From NCBI GenBank assembly GCA_019232795.1, contig JAFANH010000091.1, forward strand, positions 62,001-126,000: a stretch of DNA of 64,000 bases, read 5' to 3'. Under the pieces are notes generated by a model. That model was given only the letters and a program-made list of their open reading frames with translations, searched no databases and was not told the DNA's origin. How positions within the stretch are numbered: position 1 is the first letter of the stretch; every line of letters starts with the position of its first letter. The position numbers and the translations under genes were made by a program. Shown here in pieces: positions 19,297 to 29,154 of this stretch. The stretch comes from Burkholderiaceae bacterium. GTDB lineage: Bacteria > Pseudomonadota > Gammaproteobacteria > Burkholderiales > Burkholderiaceae_D.

Positions 19297-20817
19297 TTAC
19301 TCCTTCGCGTAACGCTCGCGCAAAACCTTCTTCTGCACCTTGCCCATGGTATTGCGCGGCAATTCGTCGACGAAGACGATGCGCTTCGGCACCTTGAAGT
19401 TGGCAATCTTTTGTTTGAGGTCGGCAATCATCGCTTCTGCCGAAAGCCGGGCGCCCGACTTGCCCACCACCACTGCGACCACGGCCTCGCCGAAATCGGG
19501 ATGCGGTACGCCGATCACGGCCGATTCGGCCACGCCGGCCATCTCATCAAGCACGCTCTCGATTTCCTTGGGATAGACGTTGTATCCACCCGAAATGATC
19601 AAATCCTTGCTGCGGCCGACGATGCTGAGATAGCCGACGGCGTCGAATTTGCCGACGTCGCCGGTAACGAAATAGCCGTCGCCGGTGAACTCTTCGGCAG
19701 TCTTTTCCGGCATGCGCCAGTAACCCTTGAACACGTTCGGTCCCTTGACCTGGATGCCGCCGATTTCATCGACTCCGCACGCCTGGCCGCGCTCGTTCAC
19801 CACGCGCACCGAGACGCCGGGCAAGGGCAGGCCGACGCTGCCGCCGACGCGCGCGCCTTCGTAGGGATTGGACACCAGCATGGTGGTTTCGCTCATGCCG
19901 TAACGTTCCAGGATGGTGTGGCCGGTGCGGACTATGAAGGCGTCGAAGGTGTCAAGCAGCAGCGGCGCCGAGCCCGACACGAACAAACGCATGTTGGCGC
20001 AGCAGTCGCGGTCGAACGCCGGTTCGGCCAGCAGGCGCACGTAGTAGGTCGGCACGCCCATGAACACGGTGCTGCGCGGCAGTTGGCGCACCACCTCGGC
20101 ACCGTCGAACTTGGGCAGGAAAATCATCTTGCTGCCGTTGAGCAGGGCGCCGTGCGAGGCAACGAACAAGCCGTGCACGTGGAACAGCGGCAGCGCGTGC
20201 AGCAGCACGTCGCCCGGTTGCCAATGCCAGGCTTGCTGCAGCACTTTGGCGTTGGAAGCGAGGTTGTCGTGGCTCAGCATGGCGCCTTTGCTGCGGCCGG
20301 TGGTGCCGGAGGTGTACAGGATGGCAGCCAGGTCGTCAGCCCGGCGCGCGGCGATCTCGCACTTGTCCGGCTGGTGCACGGCGCGGTCGAGCAGGGTGCC
20401 GCTGCGTTGGTCCGACAAGGTGAACACGTGCCCGGTGTCGGCCTTGAAGGCGATTTGCGCCACCCAGCCGAAGTTTTGCGGCGCGCACACGACGACGGCC
20501 GGTTCGGCGTCGCCGATGAAATATGCGATCTCGTCGGCGCGGTAAGCGGTGTTGAGCGGCAGGTAGACGTAGCCTGCGCGCAGCGTGGCCAGGTAGAGCA
20601 GCAACGCCTCCGGTGATTTTTCCACTTGCACGGCGATGCGCGAGCCGGGCGGCAGGCCCAGGCTCAACAGCAGGTTGGCAATCTTGGCGCTGGCGCGCTC
20701 GACGTCGTTCCACGAGTAATACAGGCCATCCCGCGTTTCCATGCAGCAGGCTTCGCGGTCGGCCGGAAAATGCGCGGCGAACAAGGCATAGAGATTGGCG
20801 TTCACGGGCGTGTTCAC
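19297..20817 (-). CDS. matB: Malonyl-CoA synthetase (acyl-adenylating enzyme)
   Basis: 506 residues of the ANL superfamily. The P-loop is ILYTSGTTGRSKGAM, the A5-type motif is YGMSET, the hinge region is GYLSIVGRSKDLIISGGYNVYP, and the catalytic lysine lies in LPRNTMGKVQKK. Overall pattern and length fit MatB, which makes malonyl-CoA from malonate, ATP and CoA; a medium-chain acyl-CoA ligase is the main alternative. It follows an enoyl-CoA hydratase by one base on the same strand, downstream of lgt and the LysR gene. Confidence 0.82.
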   Translation of the reverse strand: MNTPVNANLYALFAAHFPADREACCMETRDGLYYSWNDVERASAKIANLLLSLGLPPGSRIAVQVEKSPEALLLYLATLRAGYVYLPLNTAYRADEIAYFIGDAEPAVVVCAPQNFGWVAQIAFKADTGHVFTLSDQRSGTLLDRAVHQPDKCEIAARRADDLAAILYTSGTTGRSKGAMLSHDNLASNAKVLQQAWHWQPGDVLLHALPLFHVHGLFVASHGALLNGSKMIFLPKFDGAEVVRQLPRSTVFMGVPTYYVRLLAEPAFDRDCCANMRLFVSGSAPLLLDTFDAFIVRTGHTILERYGMSETTMLVSNPYEGARVGGSVGLPLPGVSVRVVNERGQACGVDEIGGIQVKGPNVFKGYWRMPEKTAEEFTGDGYFVTGDVGKFDAVGYLSIVGRSKDLIISGGYNVYPKEIESVLDEMAGVAESAVIGVPHPDFGEAVVAVVVGKSGARLSAEAMIADLKQKIANFKVPKRIVFVDELPRNTMGKVQKKVLRERYAKE

Positions 20818-20818
20818 T

Positions 20819-21592
20819 TTATTTTCCCTGGAAGTTCGGTGCCTGCTTGTTGAGGAAACTCTGTACGCCGTCGCGATAGTCCTGCGATGCTACCCAGGAA
20901 AAGGCGGCGCGCATCTCGTCGCTGCTCAAGGCTTCCGCCTGCGGCGTCAGGCGTCGTGCCATCTGCTTGTTGATGCGTGCTGCCAGCGGTGCGCCGTTGG
21001 CGATGCGTTGCGCGCACTCTTGCGCGGCGGTGCGCACGTCATGTTCTATCCGGTGCAGCAAGCCTTTTTCCTTGGCTTCGGCAGCATTGAACACGCGTCC
21101 CTCGAGCAGAATTTCCAGCGTGCGGGCCTTGCCTATCAGTTGCAGCAAGCCTTGCAGCTCGCCGGGAGCGAGCGGAAAACCGAGGCGGTTGATCGGTATG
21201 CCGAAGTGCGCTTCGGGGGCGGCCAGGCGCAGATCGCAGGCGCAGGCGATCTCGAGACCGCCGCCGACGCACACGCCGTCAATGGCTGCCACGGTCGGAT
21301 GCAGGCAGCCCGCGATCGCCTGCAGGGCTGGCGCGATGACTTCATTGTGGTAATGCAGAGCCTGTTCCGGTGTGCTGCGCACTTGCGCAAATTCGGCGAT
21401 GTCGGCGCCGGCCGCGAAATTGCCATCTTCGCCGCGTACGATCACGCAGCGCAATTCGGTGTCGGCGGACAGCGCCTCGAATTCACGGCGCAGGCTCTCC
21501 CACATGAAGACATCGATGGCATTGAGCTTGCCGGGATTCGACAGACTCAACGTAGCGACGCGGTCTTCACGCTGAACGCGGATGGTCGACAT
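20819..21592 (-). CDS. Enoyl-CoA hydratase/isomerase family protein
   Basis: 257 residues of the crotonase fold. Oxyanion-hole motifs are GNFAAGADIAEF and IDGVCVGGGLEIACACDLRLA, and the usual C-terminal trimerisation helices are present. It probably hydrates a 2-enoyl-CoA. ATG 21592 is chosen from the family N-terminus (STIRVQREDRVATLSLSNP) and starts inside the end of lgt (26-bp overlap). The neighbouring malonyl-CoA synthetase suggests a shared acyl-CoA pathway, but substrate is unknown. Confidence 0.88.
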   Translation of the reverse strand: MSTIRVQREDRVATLSLSNPGKLNAIDVFMWESLRREFEALSADTELRCVIVRGEDGNFAAGADIAEFAQVRSTPEQALHYHNEVIAPALQAIAGCLHPTVAAIDGVCVGGGLEIACACDLRLAAPEAHFGIPINRLGFPLAPGELQGLLQLIGKARTLEILLEGRVFNAAEAKEKGLLHRIEHDVRTAAQECAQRIANGAPLAARINKQMARRLTPQAEALSSDEMRAAFSWVASQDYRDGVQSFLNKQAPNFQGK

Positions 21593-22409
21593 GGGCGGAC
21601 GCGGTGTCGTTGCGGCGATAAGCGAGCACCAGCAAGACGATGCCGAGCGCAATCATCGGCAGCGACCATAGCTGGCCGGCCGTGATCGGTATGCCGGCGA
21701 AGTACACGGTGTAATCCGGTTCGCGGAAGAATTCGGTGAAGGAGCGCGCACAGCCGTACAGCAGCGAGAACATGCCGCTCACTGCCATATAGGGGCGCGG
21801 CTTGCGCGAGTACAGCCACAGGATGATGAACAGCAGTATGCCGTCGACAAGCATCTGGTATAGCGGCGAAGGATGCACAGGATGGTCGACGCCGGGCCAG
21901 ATCATGGCCCACGGCAGGCTGGGATCGGCGGCGCGCCCCGGCAGTTCGGCATTGATGAAGTTGCCGAAGCGGCCGGCGGCATAGCCTAGCGGCACCAGCG
22001 GGGCGATCAGGTCCATCACACTCATCAGCTTGCGGCCGCGCTTGCGGCTCCAGAAGCTCATGGCAATCAATACGCCAACGAAGCCGCCGTGGAAAGACAT
22101 GCCGCCGTTCCAGGTTTTCAGAATCGAAATCGGATCGGCGAAATACTGGCTGGGCTCGTAGAGAAAGACTTCGCCCAGCCGTCCGCCGATCACGACGCCT
22201 AATACACCGTAAAACAGCATGTCGTCGAGATCCTCAAACTTCCATCCGGCTGCTGCGATATGCGGCTGCCTGATGCGCACCCGGCCCAGAACCAGAAACT
22301 GGATGAATGCAACCAGATACATGATGCCGTACCAATGCACCGGCCAGGAAAACGACCCCAGAGGGATGGTGAAGGCGATCGGATCGAAGTTTGGGTGATG
22401 CAAAGGCAT
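21567..22409 (-). CDS. lgt: Prolipoprotein diacylglyceryl transferase
   Basis: 280 residues with seven membrane segments. The Lgt signature GRFGNFINAELPGR and the catalytic-loop HGGFVG are present. The enzyme moves diacylglycerol from phosphatidylglycerol to the lipobox cysteine of prolipoproteins at the inner membrane, the first essential step of lipoprotein maturation. Its ATG overlaps the stop of the LysR gene (TAATG), so the two are translationally linked, an unusual partnership for an essential housekeeping gene. Confidence 0.97.
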   Translation of the reverse strand: MPLHHPNFDPIAFTIPLGSFSWPVHWYGIMYLVAFIQFLVLGRVRIRQPHIAAAGWKFEDLDDMLFYGVLGVVIGGRLGEVFLYEPSQYFADPISILKTWNGGMSFHGGFVGVLIAMSFWSRKRGRKLMSVMDLIAPLVPLGYAAGRFGNFINAELPGRAADPSLPWAMIWPGVDHPVHPSPLYQMLVDGILLFIILWLYSRKPRPYMAVSGMFSLLYGCARSFTEFFREPDYTVYFAGIPITAGQLWSLPMIALGIVLLVLAYRRNDTASAHVDHPRSA

Positions 22410-23302
22410 TATCTTTTCTTTCGCAATAAGTCCAGGAAGGAGTGCAAGACCGGCGACGGATTGTCGCGCCGCCAGGCCAGTCCGGTTTCGACCAAGGGTG
22501 TCTTGCCGGCCAGGCCCTTGTATTCGACACCGGGGCGTTTCAGGTTCGAGACGGATTGTGGCACAAGTGCGATTCCCATGCCGGCCGAAACCAGGCCGAC
22601 AATGGTTTGCATTTGAATCGCTTCCTGGGCGATGCGCGGTGTCAGGCCGACCTCGTGGAAGCAGGCGAAAATGGCATCGTGCAAGGCCGGGGCGATCTTG
22701 CGCGGAAATATCACCAGCGGCTGGTTGGCGAGGCGTTCGAGCGAAACCGGCGATTTGCCGGTGCCTTTCAGTCCGCTTGGGACCGCAGCTACCAGCGGCT
22801 CGGACAGGATGGCGAGGTAGTCCAGCTCTTCTTGGGCTTCTTCCGGCAGCGGCGGGATCAACAAGCCGGCGTCGACGCGGCCCTTCATCAGTTCCTCAAG
22901 CTGGACGTCGCTGGTTGCCTCGCGCAGATCGATTTGCACTTGCGGATGGGCATCGCGGAATTCGCGCAAAAAGGCGGGCAGCACGCTATAGTCTGCCGTA
23001 GACACGAAGGCCAGAGACAAGTGCCCGACTTCGCCGGCGTCGGCGCGTCGCACCAGATCGGGCAAGGCCTGCGCCTGCGACAACAGGCGTTGCGCTTCCG
23101 GCAGCAGGGCACTGCCTGCCGGCGTCAGTACCACACTGCGCTTGGTGCGCGTGAACAAGGCGGCGCCCAGCGCCGCTTCCAGCGCCTGGATCGCCTGTGA
23201 CAGCGGCGGCTGGGTCATGTGCAGGCGCACGGCGGCGCGACCGAAATGCAATTCCTCGGCCACCGTTACAAAATAGCGGAGTTGGCGCAGGTCGAAATTC
23301 AT
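22409..23302 (-). CDS. LysR-family transcriptional regulator
   Basis: 297 residues: N-terminal winged helix-turn-helix ([31 protein letters not shown]) and a C-terminal periplasmic-binding-like effector domain (about 90-290). Start ATG 23302 gives the family N-terminus [11 protein letters not shown]; a longer reading lacks support. Divergent from ilvD and linked to lgt. It probably controls ilvD and itself through the AT-rich palindrome between them, but could serve the downstream enoyl-CoA/malonyl-CoA genes. Confidence 0.93.
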   Translation of the reverse strand: MNFDLRQLRYFVTVAEELHFGRAAVRLHMTQPPLSQAIQALEAALGAALFTRTKRSVVLTPAGSALLPEAQRLLSQAQALPDLVRRADAGEVGHLSLAFVSTADYSVLPAFLREFRDAHPQVQIDLREATSDVQLEELMKGRVDAGLLIPPLPEEAQEELDYLAILSEPLVAAVPSGLKGTGKSPVSLERLANQPLVIFPRKIAPALHDAIFACFHEVGLTPRIAQEAIQMQTIVGLVSAGMGIALVPQSVSNLKRPGVEYKGLAGKTPLVETGLAWRRDNPSPVLHSFLDLLRKKR

Positions 23303-23333
23303 TGGAGATGCGGGAAGTGCATATAAATTCAAA

Positions 23334-23365
23334 AAATATATTAATTTCAAATCAATAATATATTT
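23334..23365. promoter_or_regulatory. AT-rich inverted repeat in lysR-ilvD gap (candidate LysR operator)
   Basis: Perfect 9-bp arms AAATATATT and AATATATTT are separated by 14 bp and centred in the 124-bp divergent gap. The stretch is much more AT-rich than the surroundings and contains T-N11-A type sites, as LysR regulators prefer. Confidence 0.5.
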
Positions 23366-23426
23366 TACAGATATTTGTTCTTCCACTACGCTTAGCCTCA
23401 TTAATAACGTCATTGCAGGAGACGAC

Positions 23427-25112
23427 ATGTCATTCAATCGCCGCTCGAAGAACATTACCCAGGGCGTCGCCCGCAGCCCGAATCGCTCCATGTATTACGC
23501 CATGGGCTACCAAAAGGAAGACTTCGACAAACCCATGGTCGGTATCGCCAACGGCCATTCAACCATCACGCCATGCAATTCCGGCTTGCAGAAGCTGGCC
23601 GACATTGCCATTTCTGCCGTCAAGGAAGCCGGCGCCAATCCGCAAGTGTTCGGCACGCCGACCATTTCCGACGGCATGTCGATGGGCACCGAGGGCATGA
23701 AGTATTCGCTGATCTCGCGCGAAGTGATTGCCGACTGTATCGAAACGGCGGTCAACGGCCAATGGCTGGATGGCTGCGTCGTGATCGGCGGCTGCGACAA
23801 GAACATGCCGGGCGGCATGATAGGCATGCTGCGCACCAACGTGCCCAGCATCTACGTCTATGGCGGCACTATCAAGCCCGGCAACTGGAAGGGCAAGGAC
23901 CTGACCATCGTGTCGGCCTTCGAAGCGGTTGGCGAATTCACGGCCGGACGCATGTCGCAGGAAGACTTCGACGGCATTGAGCGCAATGCCTGCCCGTCTT
24001 CCGGTTCCTGCGGCGGGATGTATACGGCCAACACCATGTCCTCTTCGTTCGAGGCGCTTGGCATGTCGCTGCTGTATTCGTCGACCATGGCCAACCCGGA
24101 CGACGAGAAGACCGGCTCGGCGGCAGAATCGGCGCGCGTACTGATTGGCGCCATCAAGGCGGACTTGAAGCCGCGCGACATTGTCACCCGCAAGGCGATC
24201 GAGAATGCCGTGGCCGTGATCATGGCCACCGGCGGATCCACCAACGCCGTGTTGCACTATTTGGCCATTGCCCACGCGGCCGGCGTCGAATGGACCATCG
24301 ACGATTTCGAACGCATGCGTCTCAAGGTGCCGGTCATCTGCAACCTCAAGCCTTCCGGCAAATACGTCGCTACCGACTTGCACAAGGCGGGCGGCATTCC
24401 GCAAGTGATGAAGGTGCTGTTGAACGCCGGCCTGCTGCATGGCGATTGCGTCACCATCACTGGCCGCACCATGGCCGAAGAATTGGCCCAGGTGCCGGAC
24501 CAGCCGCGCGCCGACCAGGACGTGATCATGCCGATCGACAAGGCCTTGTACGAACAGGGGCACTTGGCAATCCTGAAAGGCAACTTGTCGACCGAAGGCT
24601 GCGTTGCCAAGATCACCGGCTTGAAGAATCCTGCCATCACCGGCCCGGCGCGTGTGTTCGATGACGAATATTCGGCCATGGACGCGATCCTGGCGGACCG
24701 GATCAAGGCGGGCGACGTGCTGGTGCTGCGCTATCTTGGCCCCAAGGGCGCACCCGGCATGCCGGAGATGTTAGCGCCTACTTCGGCTTTGATCGGCAAG
24801 GGCCTGGGTGAGTCGGTCGGCTTGATTACCGACGGCCGTTTCTCGGGCGGCACCTGGGGCATGGTGGTCGGCCACGTGGCGCCGGAAGCCTATGTGGGCG
24901 GTACGATTGCCTTGGTGCAGGAAGGCGATTCGATCACCATCGATGCGCACAAGCAATTGATCCAGCTGAATATCAGCGATGCCGAACTGGCGGCGCGGCG
25001 CGCCAAGTGGACGGCACCCAAGCCGCGTTATACGCGCGGCGTGCTGGCCAAGTTTGCAGCCCTGACCTCCTCGGCCAGCAAGGGCGCGGTTACAGACGGG
25101 AATTTCGAATAA
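23427..25112 (+). CDS. ilvD: Dihydroxy-acid dehydratase
   Basis: 561 residues that dehydrate dihydroxy-isovalerate and dihydroxy-methylvalerate to the keto acids for valine and isoleucine. The Fe-S ligand cysteines are C50 (TPCN), C123 ([10 protein letters not shown]) and C195 ([12 protein letters not shown]), with the second signature ITDGRFSGG near residue 470. Ribosome site CAGGAG precedes the ATG. It ends at a strong bidirectional terminator and is divergent from a LysR gene. Confidence 0.97.
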   Translation: MSFNRRSKNITQGVARSPNRSMYYAMGYQKEDFDKPMVGIANGHSTITPCNSGLQKLADIAISAVKEAGANPQVFGTPTISDGMSMGTEGMKYSLISREVIADCIETAVNGQWLDGCVVIGGCDKNMPGGMIGMLRTNVPSIYVYGGTIKPGNWKGKDLTIVSAFEAVGEFTAGRMSQEDFDGIERNACPSSGSCGGMYTANTMSSSFEALGMSLLYSSTMANPDDEKTGSAAESARVLIGAIKADLKPRDIVTRKAIENAVAVIMATGGSTNAVLHYLAIAHAAGVEWTIDDFERMRLKVPVICNLKPSGKYVATDLHKAGGIPQVMKVLLNAGLLHGDCVTITGRTMAEELAQVPDQPRADQDVIMPIDKALYEQGHLAILKGNLSTEGCVAKITGLKNPAITGPARVFDDEYSAMDAILADRIKAGDVLVLRYLGPKGAPGMPEMLAPTSALIGKGLGESVGLITDGRFSGGTWGMVVGHVAPEAYVGGTIALVQEGDSITIDAHKQLIQLNISDAELAARRAKWTAPKPRYTRGVLAKFAALTSSASKGAVTDGNFE

Positions 25113-25129
25113 TTCCCGCGTAACAAAAC

Positions 25130-25168
25130 AAAAAGGCCGCAGCATATTATTGCTTGCGGCCTTTTTTG
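25130..25168. terminator. Bidirectional terminator between ilvD and the small Trp-rich gene
   Basis: Stem AGGCCGCA (25134-25141) with TGCGGCCT (25155-25162), flanked by A-rich sequence on the left and T6 on the right, so it can end both converging transcripts. Confidence 0.8.
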
Positions 25169-25180
25169 TTCGGGCAAGAT

Positions 25181-25396
25181 TTATTTAAAAGTGTTCTTGA
25201 CGCGATCGGAACGCGCCTTCTCGAGCTTGTCGTGCGCCTTGCGTTTGTCAAGGCCAAGTATGCGTTCGAGAAATTCGAACCAAATGAAGGCAGCGACCGC
25301 CAAGCCGACGATCCACCACCAGGATAGCTTCGAAAATGGGCCAACCTCGAAATACCTGAGTGCCGTCAGCGCGGCGAGGAGAATGATGAGCGGCAT
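25181..25396 (-). CDS. Small Trp-rich membrane protein
   Basis: 71 residues: two hydrophobic segments (about 2-15 and 27-48), a WWW run at 26-28 and a basic helical tail (KRKAHDKLEKARSDRVKN). Matches the TIGR04438-type 'small Trp-rich protein' of Burkholderiales. Function unknown. It converges on ilvD. Confidence 0.75.
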   Translation of the reverse strand: MPLIILLAALTALRYFEVGPFSKLSWWWIVGLAVAAFIWFEFLERILGLDKRKAHDKLEKARSDRVKNTFK

Positions 25397-25588
25397 TGCG
25401 AATCCTTTGTTCTTCCCTGCATTAGTTGCTACTAAGCATAGGTCGAATCGCGCTTGCGGTCAAATGCGGCGTTTCACAGTCAACGAAGCCGCTTGCACAC
25501 ACGTTGTAGCGTTTATGCCTTAATATCTCCGCTGAACAATATTTGGCAACATTATGCGCAGCAACACTAACCTCGATTGGAGAATAAT

Positions 25589-25906
25589 ATGAAAGCAGCT
25601 TTGTTGGCAGTATTGGCAGCCGGTGCGCTGGCGACGCAAGTGACAATGGCGGCCGAAGCGCCGGCCGATCTGGCCAAGGCCAAGAATTGCCTGGCCTGCC
25701 ATTCGGTGCAGACCAAGATCGTTGGCCCTGCTTATAAAGACGTCGCGGCCAAGTACGCCGGCCAGAAGGATGCCGAAGACAAGCTCGTCAAAAAAGTGCT
25801 GACGGGCGGCAGCGGCGTGTGGGGTCCGGTACCGATGCCGCCTAATTCCCAGGTGACCGAAGCGGAAGCGCATACCCTGGTCAAGTGGGTGCTGTCGCAG
25901 AAATAA
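25589..25906 (+). CDS. Class I cytochrome c, periplasmic
   Basis: 105 residues: signal peptide (about 1-22, ending MAA), heme-binding CLACH at 34-38 and a probable axial Met in VPMPPNS (about 81). It resembles cytochrome c-551/c8 type electron carriers delivering electrons to a terminal oxidase or nitrite reductase. ATG 25589 is selected because the signal peptide begins there and GGAGA lies upstream. Monocistronic, closed by a strong terminator. Confidence 0.92.
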   Translation: MKAALLAVLAAGALATQVTMAAEAPADLAKAKNCLACHSVQTKIVGPAYKDVAAKYAGQKDAEDKLVKKVLTGGSGVWGPVPMPPNSQVTEAEAHTLVKWVLSQK

Positions 25907-25922
25907 GCCGGTCCTCGGGATG

Positions 25923-25956
25923 AAAAAAAGCGCTCATATGAGCGCTTTTTTTTTTG
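25923..25956. terminator. Perfect palindromic bidirectional terminator
   Basis: AGCGCTCATATGAGCGCT is flanked by A7 on the left and T10 on the right. It ends both the cytochrome gene and the convergent binding-protein gene. Confidence 0.88.
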
Positions 25957-26001
25957 GCTGATCGTGCGCCTGATGTGCAAGGAGCGCGATCAGTGAGTGG
26001 C

Positions 26002-27156
26002 TTAGTGAATTACAGACACGCGTTCACGCTTGCCGCCCTTGTAGGTGTACAGCGTCATGGTGCCGGTCTTCATGTCGCCGTTCTGATCGAACTCGATATT
26101 GCCGGTGATGCCTTGGTATTTGATCTTGGCCAGTACTGGCAGGTACTTGGCGGGTTCGGACGAGCCTGCTTGCTTCATGGCTTCCACCATGGTCATGACG
26201 GCGTCGTAGACATAGGGTGCGTAAATCTGCACGTCCACGCCGAAACGCTTCTTGTAGGAAGCGCGCCATGCGTCCATGGCCTTTTGTCCGGAAGGATCGA
26301 CGCCACCGGCTTCGGCGCAATAGACTTGACTTTCGCCCAGGCCGTCGCCGGCGAGCTTCGGCAAGCCTTCTTCAGTACAGATGCCGTCGCCGCCCATGAA
26401 TTTCGATTTGATGCCGAGCGCTTTCATCTGGCGCAGCATCGGGCCGCCTACCGAATCCATGCCGCCGAAGAAGATCACGTCGGGATTGGTGCCGCGGATC
26501 TTGGTCAGGATGGCGTTGAAGTCGGTGGCCTTGTCGGTGGTGTGCTCGGTGGCGATGATGTTGACGCCGGCGGTGCTGCGTGCGGCCTTGCTGAATTGCG
26601 CGGCCACGCCTTGACCATAGGCGGTGGCGTCATCGATCACTGCAATCTTCTTGGCTTGCAGCGTTTGTGCTGCATAGCGTCCCAGCGTGCCGCCGATCTG
26701 GCCGTCGTTGGCGCAAACGCGGAAGGCCGTGTTGCGATGGTTCAGCGTGTATTGGACCGCGGTGGCAGAGGGTGAGACTTGCGGAATGCCGGCATCGAAG
26801 TAGATTTTCGAAGCGGGGATGGTCGTGCCGGAATTCAAGTGGCCGATGACGCCATTGACTTTGGCGTCAACCAGTTTTTGCGCCACGGCTGTGCCCTGTT
26901 TCGGGTCGCCGCCATCGTCTTCCGCCAGCAGCACGAACTTCGCCTTCTTGCCGCCGATCGTGATGCCCTTGGCGTTCAAATCCTCGATTGCCATTTTGGC
27001 GCCGTCCTCGTTGTCCTTGCCGAGGTGGGCGCTGGGACCGGAAATCGGTGCGACATGGCCGATCTTGACGACCAAATCGTCGGCCGCGGCATTGCCGGCC
27101 AGGGCCAGGGCGACAGCCCCGGCCAGCGGAATCATTTTGATGGTTGCGAACTGCAT
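26002..27156 (-). CDS. Branched-chain/amino-acid ABC transporter substrate-binding protein
   Basis: 384 residues: signal peptide (about 1-25, GNAAA-DD) and a two-lobed type I periplasmic binding fold of the LivK family (VVKIGHVAPISGPSAHLGKDN, then VIGHLNSGTTIPASKIY). No permease or ATPase genes are adjacent, so it is an orphan subunit that must use a transporter encoded elsewhere. AGGAGGG precedes the ATG. It is divergent from an Lrp-type gene, which may regulate it in response to amino acids. Confidence 0.93.
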   Translation of the reverse strand: MQFATIKMIPLAGAVALALAGNAAADDLVVKIGHVAPISGPSAHLGKDNEDGAKMAIEDLNAKGITIGGKKAKFVLLAEDDGGDPKQGTAVAQKLVDAKVNGVIGHLNSGTTIPASKIYFDAGIPQVSPSATAVQYTLNHRNTAFRVCANDGQIGGTLGRYAAQTLQAKKIAVIDDATAYGQGVAAQFSKAARSTAGVNIIATEHTTDKATDFNAILTKIRGTNPDVIFFGGMDSVGGPMLRQMKALGIKSKFMGGDGICTEEGLPKLAGDGLGESQVYCAEAGGVDPSGQKAMDAWRASYKKRFGVDVQIYAPYVYDAVMTMVEAMKQAGSSEPAKYLPVLAKIKYQGITGNIEFDQNGDMKTGTMTLYTYKGGKRERVSVIH

Positions 27157-27338
27157 GGAAACCCTCCTAGAGATAGCACGGCAAGGCGCGCACGAAATAT
27201 CGGAGTGCGGGCCGCCACCTTATGGCAAAGCTCAGGCAGCAGGCTCCTCACGATAACTGGCAATTATATGGAAAAAATGCAACGCGAATCGACTCTTTGC
27301 TTTATATTTCTCATGACACTATTCTCGCTCGACTATCC

Positions 27339-27848
27339 ATGCCCAAATACCGTGCCCTCGATAAAGTTGACCGCAAGTTGTTGAATCTGCTGCAAAAGGA
27401 CAACCAGATACCGACGCGCGTGCTGGCGGACAAGGTCCACATTTCGCAACCGACCTGCCTGCGCCGCATACGCGACCTGCGCGAGTCGGGCATCGTCAAT
27501 GCGGATGTGGCGATGGTGGACCCATTCGCGCTCGGCTACGGCATGCTGGCTTTCCTGGAGGTGTCGCTGATCAATCAGTCGGACGAGCCCATGCAGGAAT
27601 TCGAAGCGCGCATGAACAAGGAAGCCGAAGTCATGCAATGCTATTTCGTCTCGGGCGACTACGATTATTTCCTGGTGGTGCACGTGATCGACATGGAAGC
27701 CTATTACCAGTTCGTGCGGCGCGTGATTTCCGGTTCGGGCAACGTGCGCCATTTCCAATCGCGTTTTCCCATGAAACGTGTCAAGTTCGCAACGCGTGTT
27801 GCCTTTGATGAGCGCGCCGCTGAAGTGCAGGTGCGAGTAGCCAAATGA
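27339..27848 (+). CDS. Lrp/AsnC-family regulator
   Basis: 169 residues: N-terminal helix-turn-helix (LDKVDRKLLNLLQKDNQIP...HISQPTCLRRIRDL, about 6-55) and a RAM ligand-sensing domain (about 65-150, with SGDYDYFLVVHV). ATG 27339 gives the usual family N-terminus. It faces the binding-protein gene on one side and converges with dadA on the other (3 bp apart), so it likely senses an amino acid and controls transport and D-amino-acid oxidation. Confidence 0.92.
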   Translation: MPKYRALDKVDRKLLNLLQKDNQIPTRVLADKVHISQPTCLRRIRDLRESGIVNADVAMVDPFALGYGMLAFLEVSLINQSDEPMQEFEARMNKEAEVMQCYFVSGDYDYFLVVHVIDMEAYYQFVRRVISGSGNVRHFQSRFPMKRVKFATRVAFDERAAEVQVRVAK

Positions 27849-27851
27849 AAT

Positions 27852-29111
27852 TTAGACTGGTCCGGTAAACGCGAAGCTCACGTCCGGGGTCCGGCCGCAT
27901 ACGATGTCTGCCAACGCGCGCCCGGAACCGCAACCCATGGTCCAGCCCAGCGTACCGTGCCCGGTATTGAGGAAAAGATTGCGATAGCGGGTCTTGCCGA
28001 TATAGGGAATGTTGGACGGCGTCAGCGGACGCAGGCCGGTCCAGTATTCGGCGGCGTCGTAATCACAGGCATCGGGAAACAATTCACGCGTGCGGCGCGT
28101 GATGGCAGCGCAGCGCGTGGCATTGAGCGTCGACGAATAGCCGTCGAGCTCGCAGGTGCCGGCCACGCGCAAGCGGTCGCCCAGGCGCGAGATGACGAGC
28201 TTGCAGGCGTCGTCGGTCAGCGAGACGGTCGGCGCTGCTGCGGAATCGAGAACGCGGTAAGTGGCTGAATAGCCTTTACCGGGATAAATCAACAAGTTCA
28301 CACCCAACGGCCTCAACAGCGGGGCCGAGAAGCTGCCGAGCGCGACGACGTAGGCGTCGGCCTCCAGTATCTGCGGTCGGCCATCGACGCCGACGACCTC
28401 GACGCCGCGCAGCTCGCCGTCAGCACTGTGCAGCCGCTTCACCTGCGTGTCGAACATGAACTCGACGCCGGCGCGGGCGGCGTGGTCGGCCAGGCCGATG
28501 GCGAATTTGTGCACGTCGCCCGATTCGTCGCTCTCGGTATAGTCGGCGCCGACGATACGTTTGCGCATGCCTGCCAATGCCGGCTCGAGCACCACCGCTT
28601 CGTCGGTATCGATGGTGCGGCGTGGGCAGCCCATTGCGCGCACCAGCTCGGTGGCGGCACGCGATTTTTCGAAATCGCGCGCGTCGGTATAGAAATGCAG
28701 GATGCCGCGTTGCAGGTTATTGTAGGCTATGCCGGTTTCCGCGCTCACCGCGTGCAGCGTCTGCTGGCTGTATGCAGCCAGCGCCAGGATCTGGCGGATA
28801 TTGGACTGGGTACGGGCCGGTGTGCATTCGCGCAGGAATTGCAGCGCCCATTTCCATTGCAGCCATTCGGGACGGAAGCGATACAGCAGAGGAGCGTCTT
28901 CCTGGCCCAGCCAGTTCCAGATTTTCTTCGGTGCGGCCGGATTGGCCCAGGGCTCGGCATGTGACACCGAGATCTGGCAGCCGTTGGCAAAACTGGTTTC
29001 GCGCGCGATGCCGGGCTGGCGGTCGATGACGGTGACTTCGCAGCCGGCTTTGTTGAGGAACCATGCCGACGCGGTGCCGATGATGCCGGCACCCAAGACG
29101 ATAACCTTCAT
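27852..29111 (-). CDS. dadA: D-amino acid dehydrogenase small subunit
   Basis: 419 residues, FAD-binding DAO fold. The dinucleotide motif VLGAGIIGTASAWFL is at the N-terminus, and the C-terminal motif LNTGHGTLGWTMGCGSGRALAD is typical of DadA. The enzyme oxidatively deaminates D-alanine and other D-amino acids at the membrane, feeding quinones. ATG 29111 is chosen to start at the Rossmann strand; no ribosome site is obvious, so translation may depend on the upstream gene. Last gene of the folD-prlC-holC strand run. Confidence 0.93.
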   Translation of the reverse strand: MKVIVLGAGIIGTASAWFLNKAGCEVTVIDRQPGIARETSFANGCQISVSHAEPWANPAAPKKIWNWLGQEDAPLLYRFRPEWLQWKWALQFLRECTPARTQSNIRQILALAAYSQQTLHAVSAETGIAYNNLQRGILHFYTDARDFEKSRAATELVRAMGCPRRTIDTDEAVVLEPALAGMRKRIVGADYTESDESGDVHKFAIGLADHAARAGVEFMFDTQVKRLHSADGELRGVEVVGVDGRPQILEADAYVVALGSFSAPLLRPLGVNLLIYPGKGYSATYRVLDSAAAPTVSLTDDACKLVISRLGDRLRVAGTCELDGYSSTLNATRCAAITRRTRELFPDACDYDAAEYWTGLRPLTPSNIPYIGKTRYRNLFLNTGHGTLGWTMGCGSGRALADIVCGRTPDVSFAFTGPV

Positions 29112-29154
29112 CGCCGCCGCCGGGATAAAACGGAACGGGAAATGGGGCGGGACA

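Noticed and set aside
25954-26775. 273-codon frame opposite the ABC binding protein
   Set aside because: Overlaps a clear gene and starts inside a terminator region.
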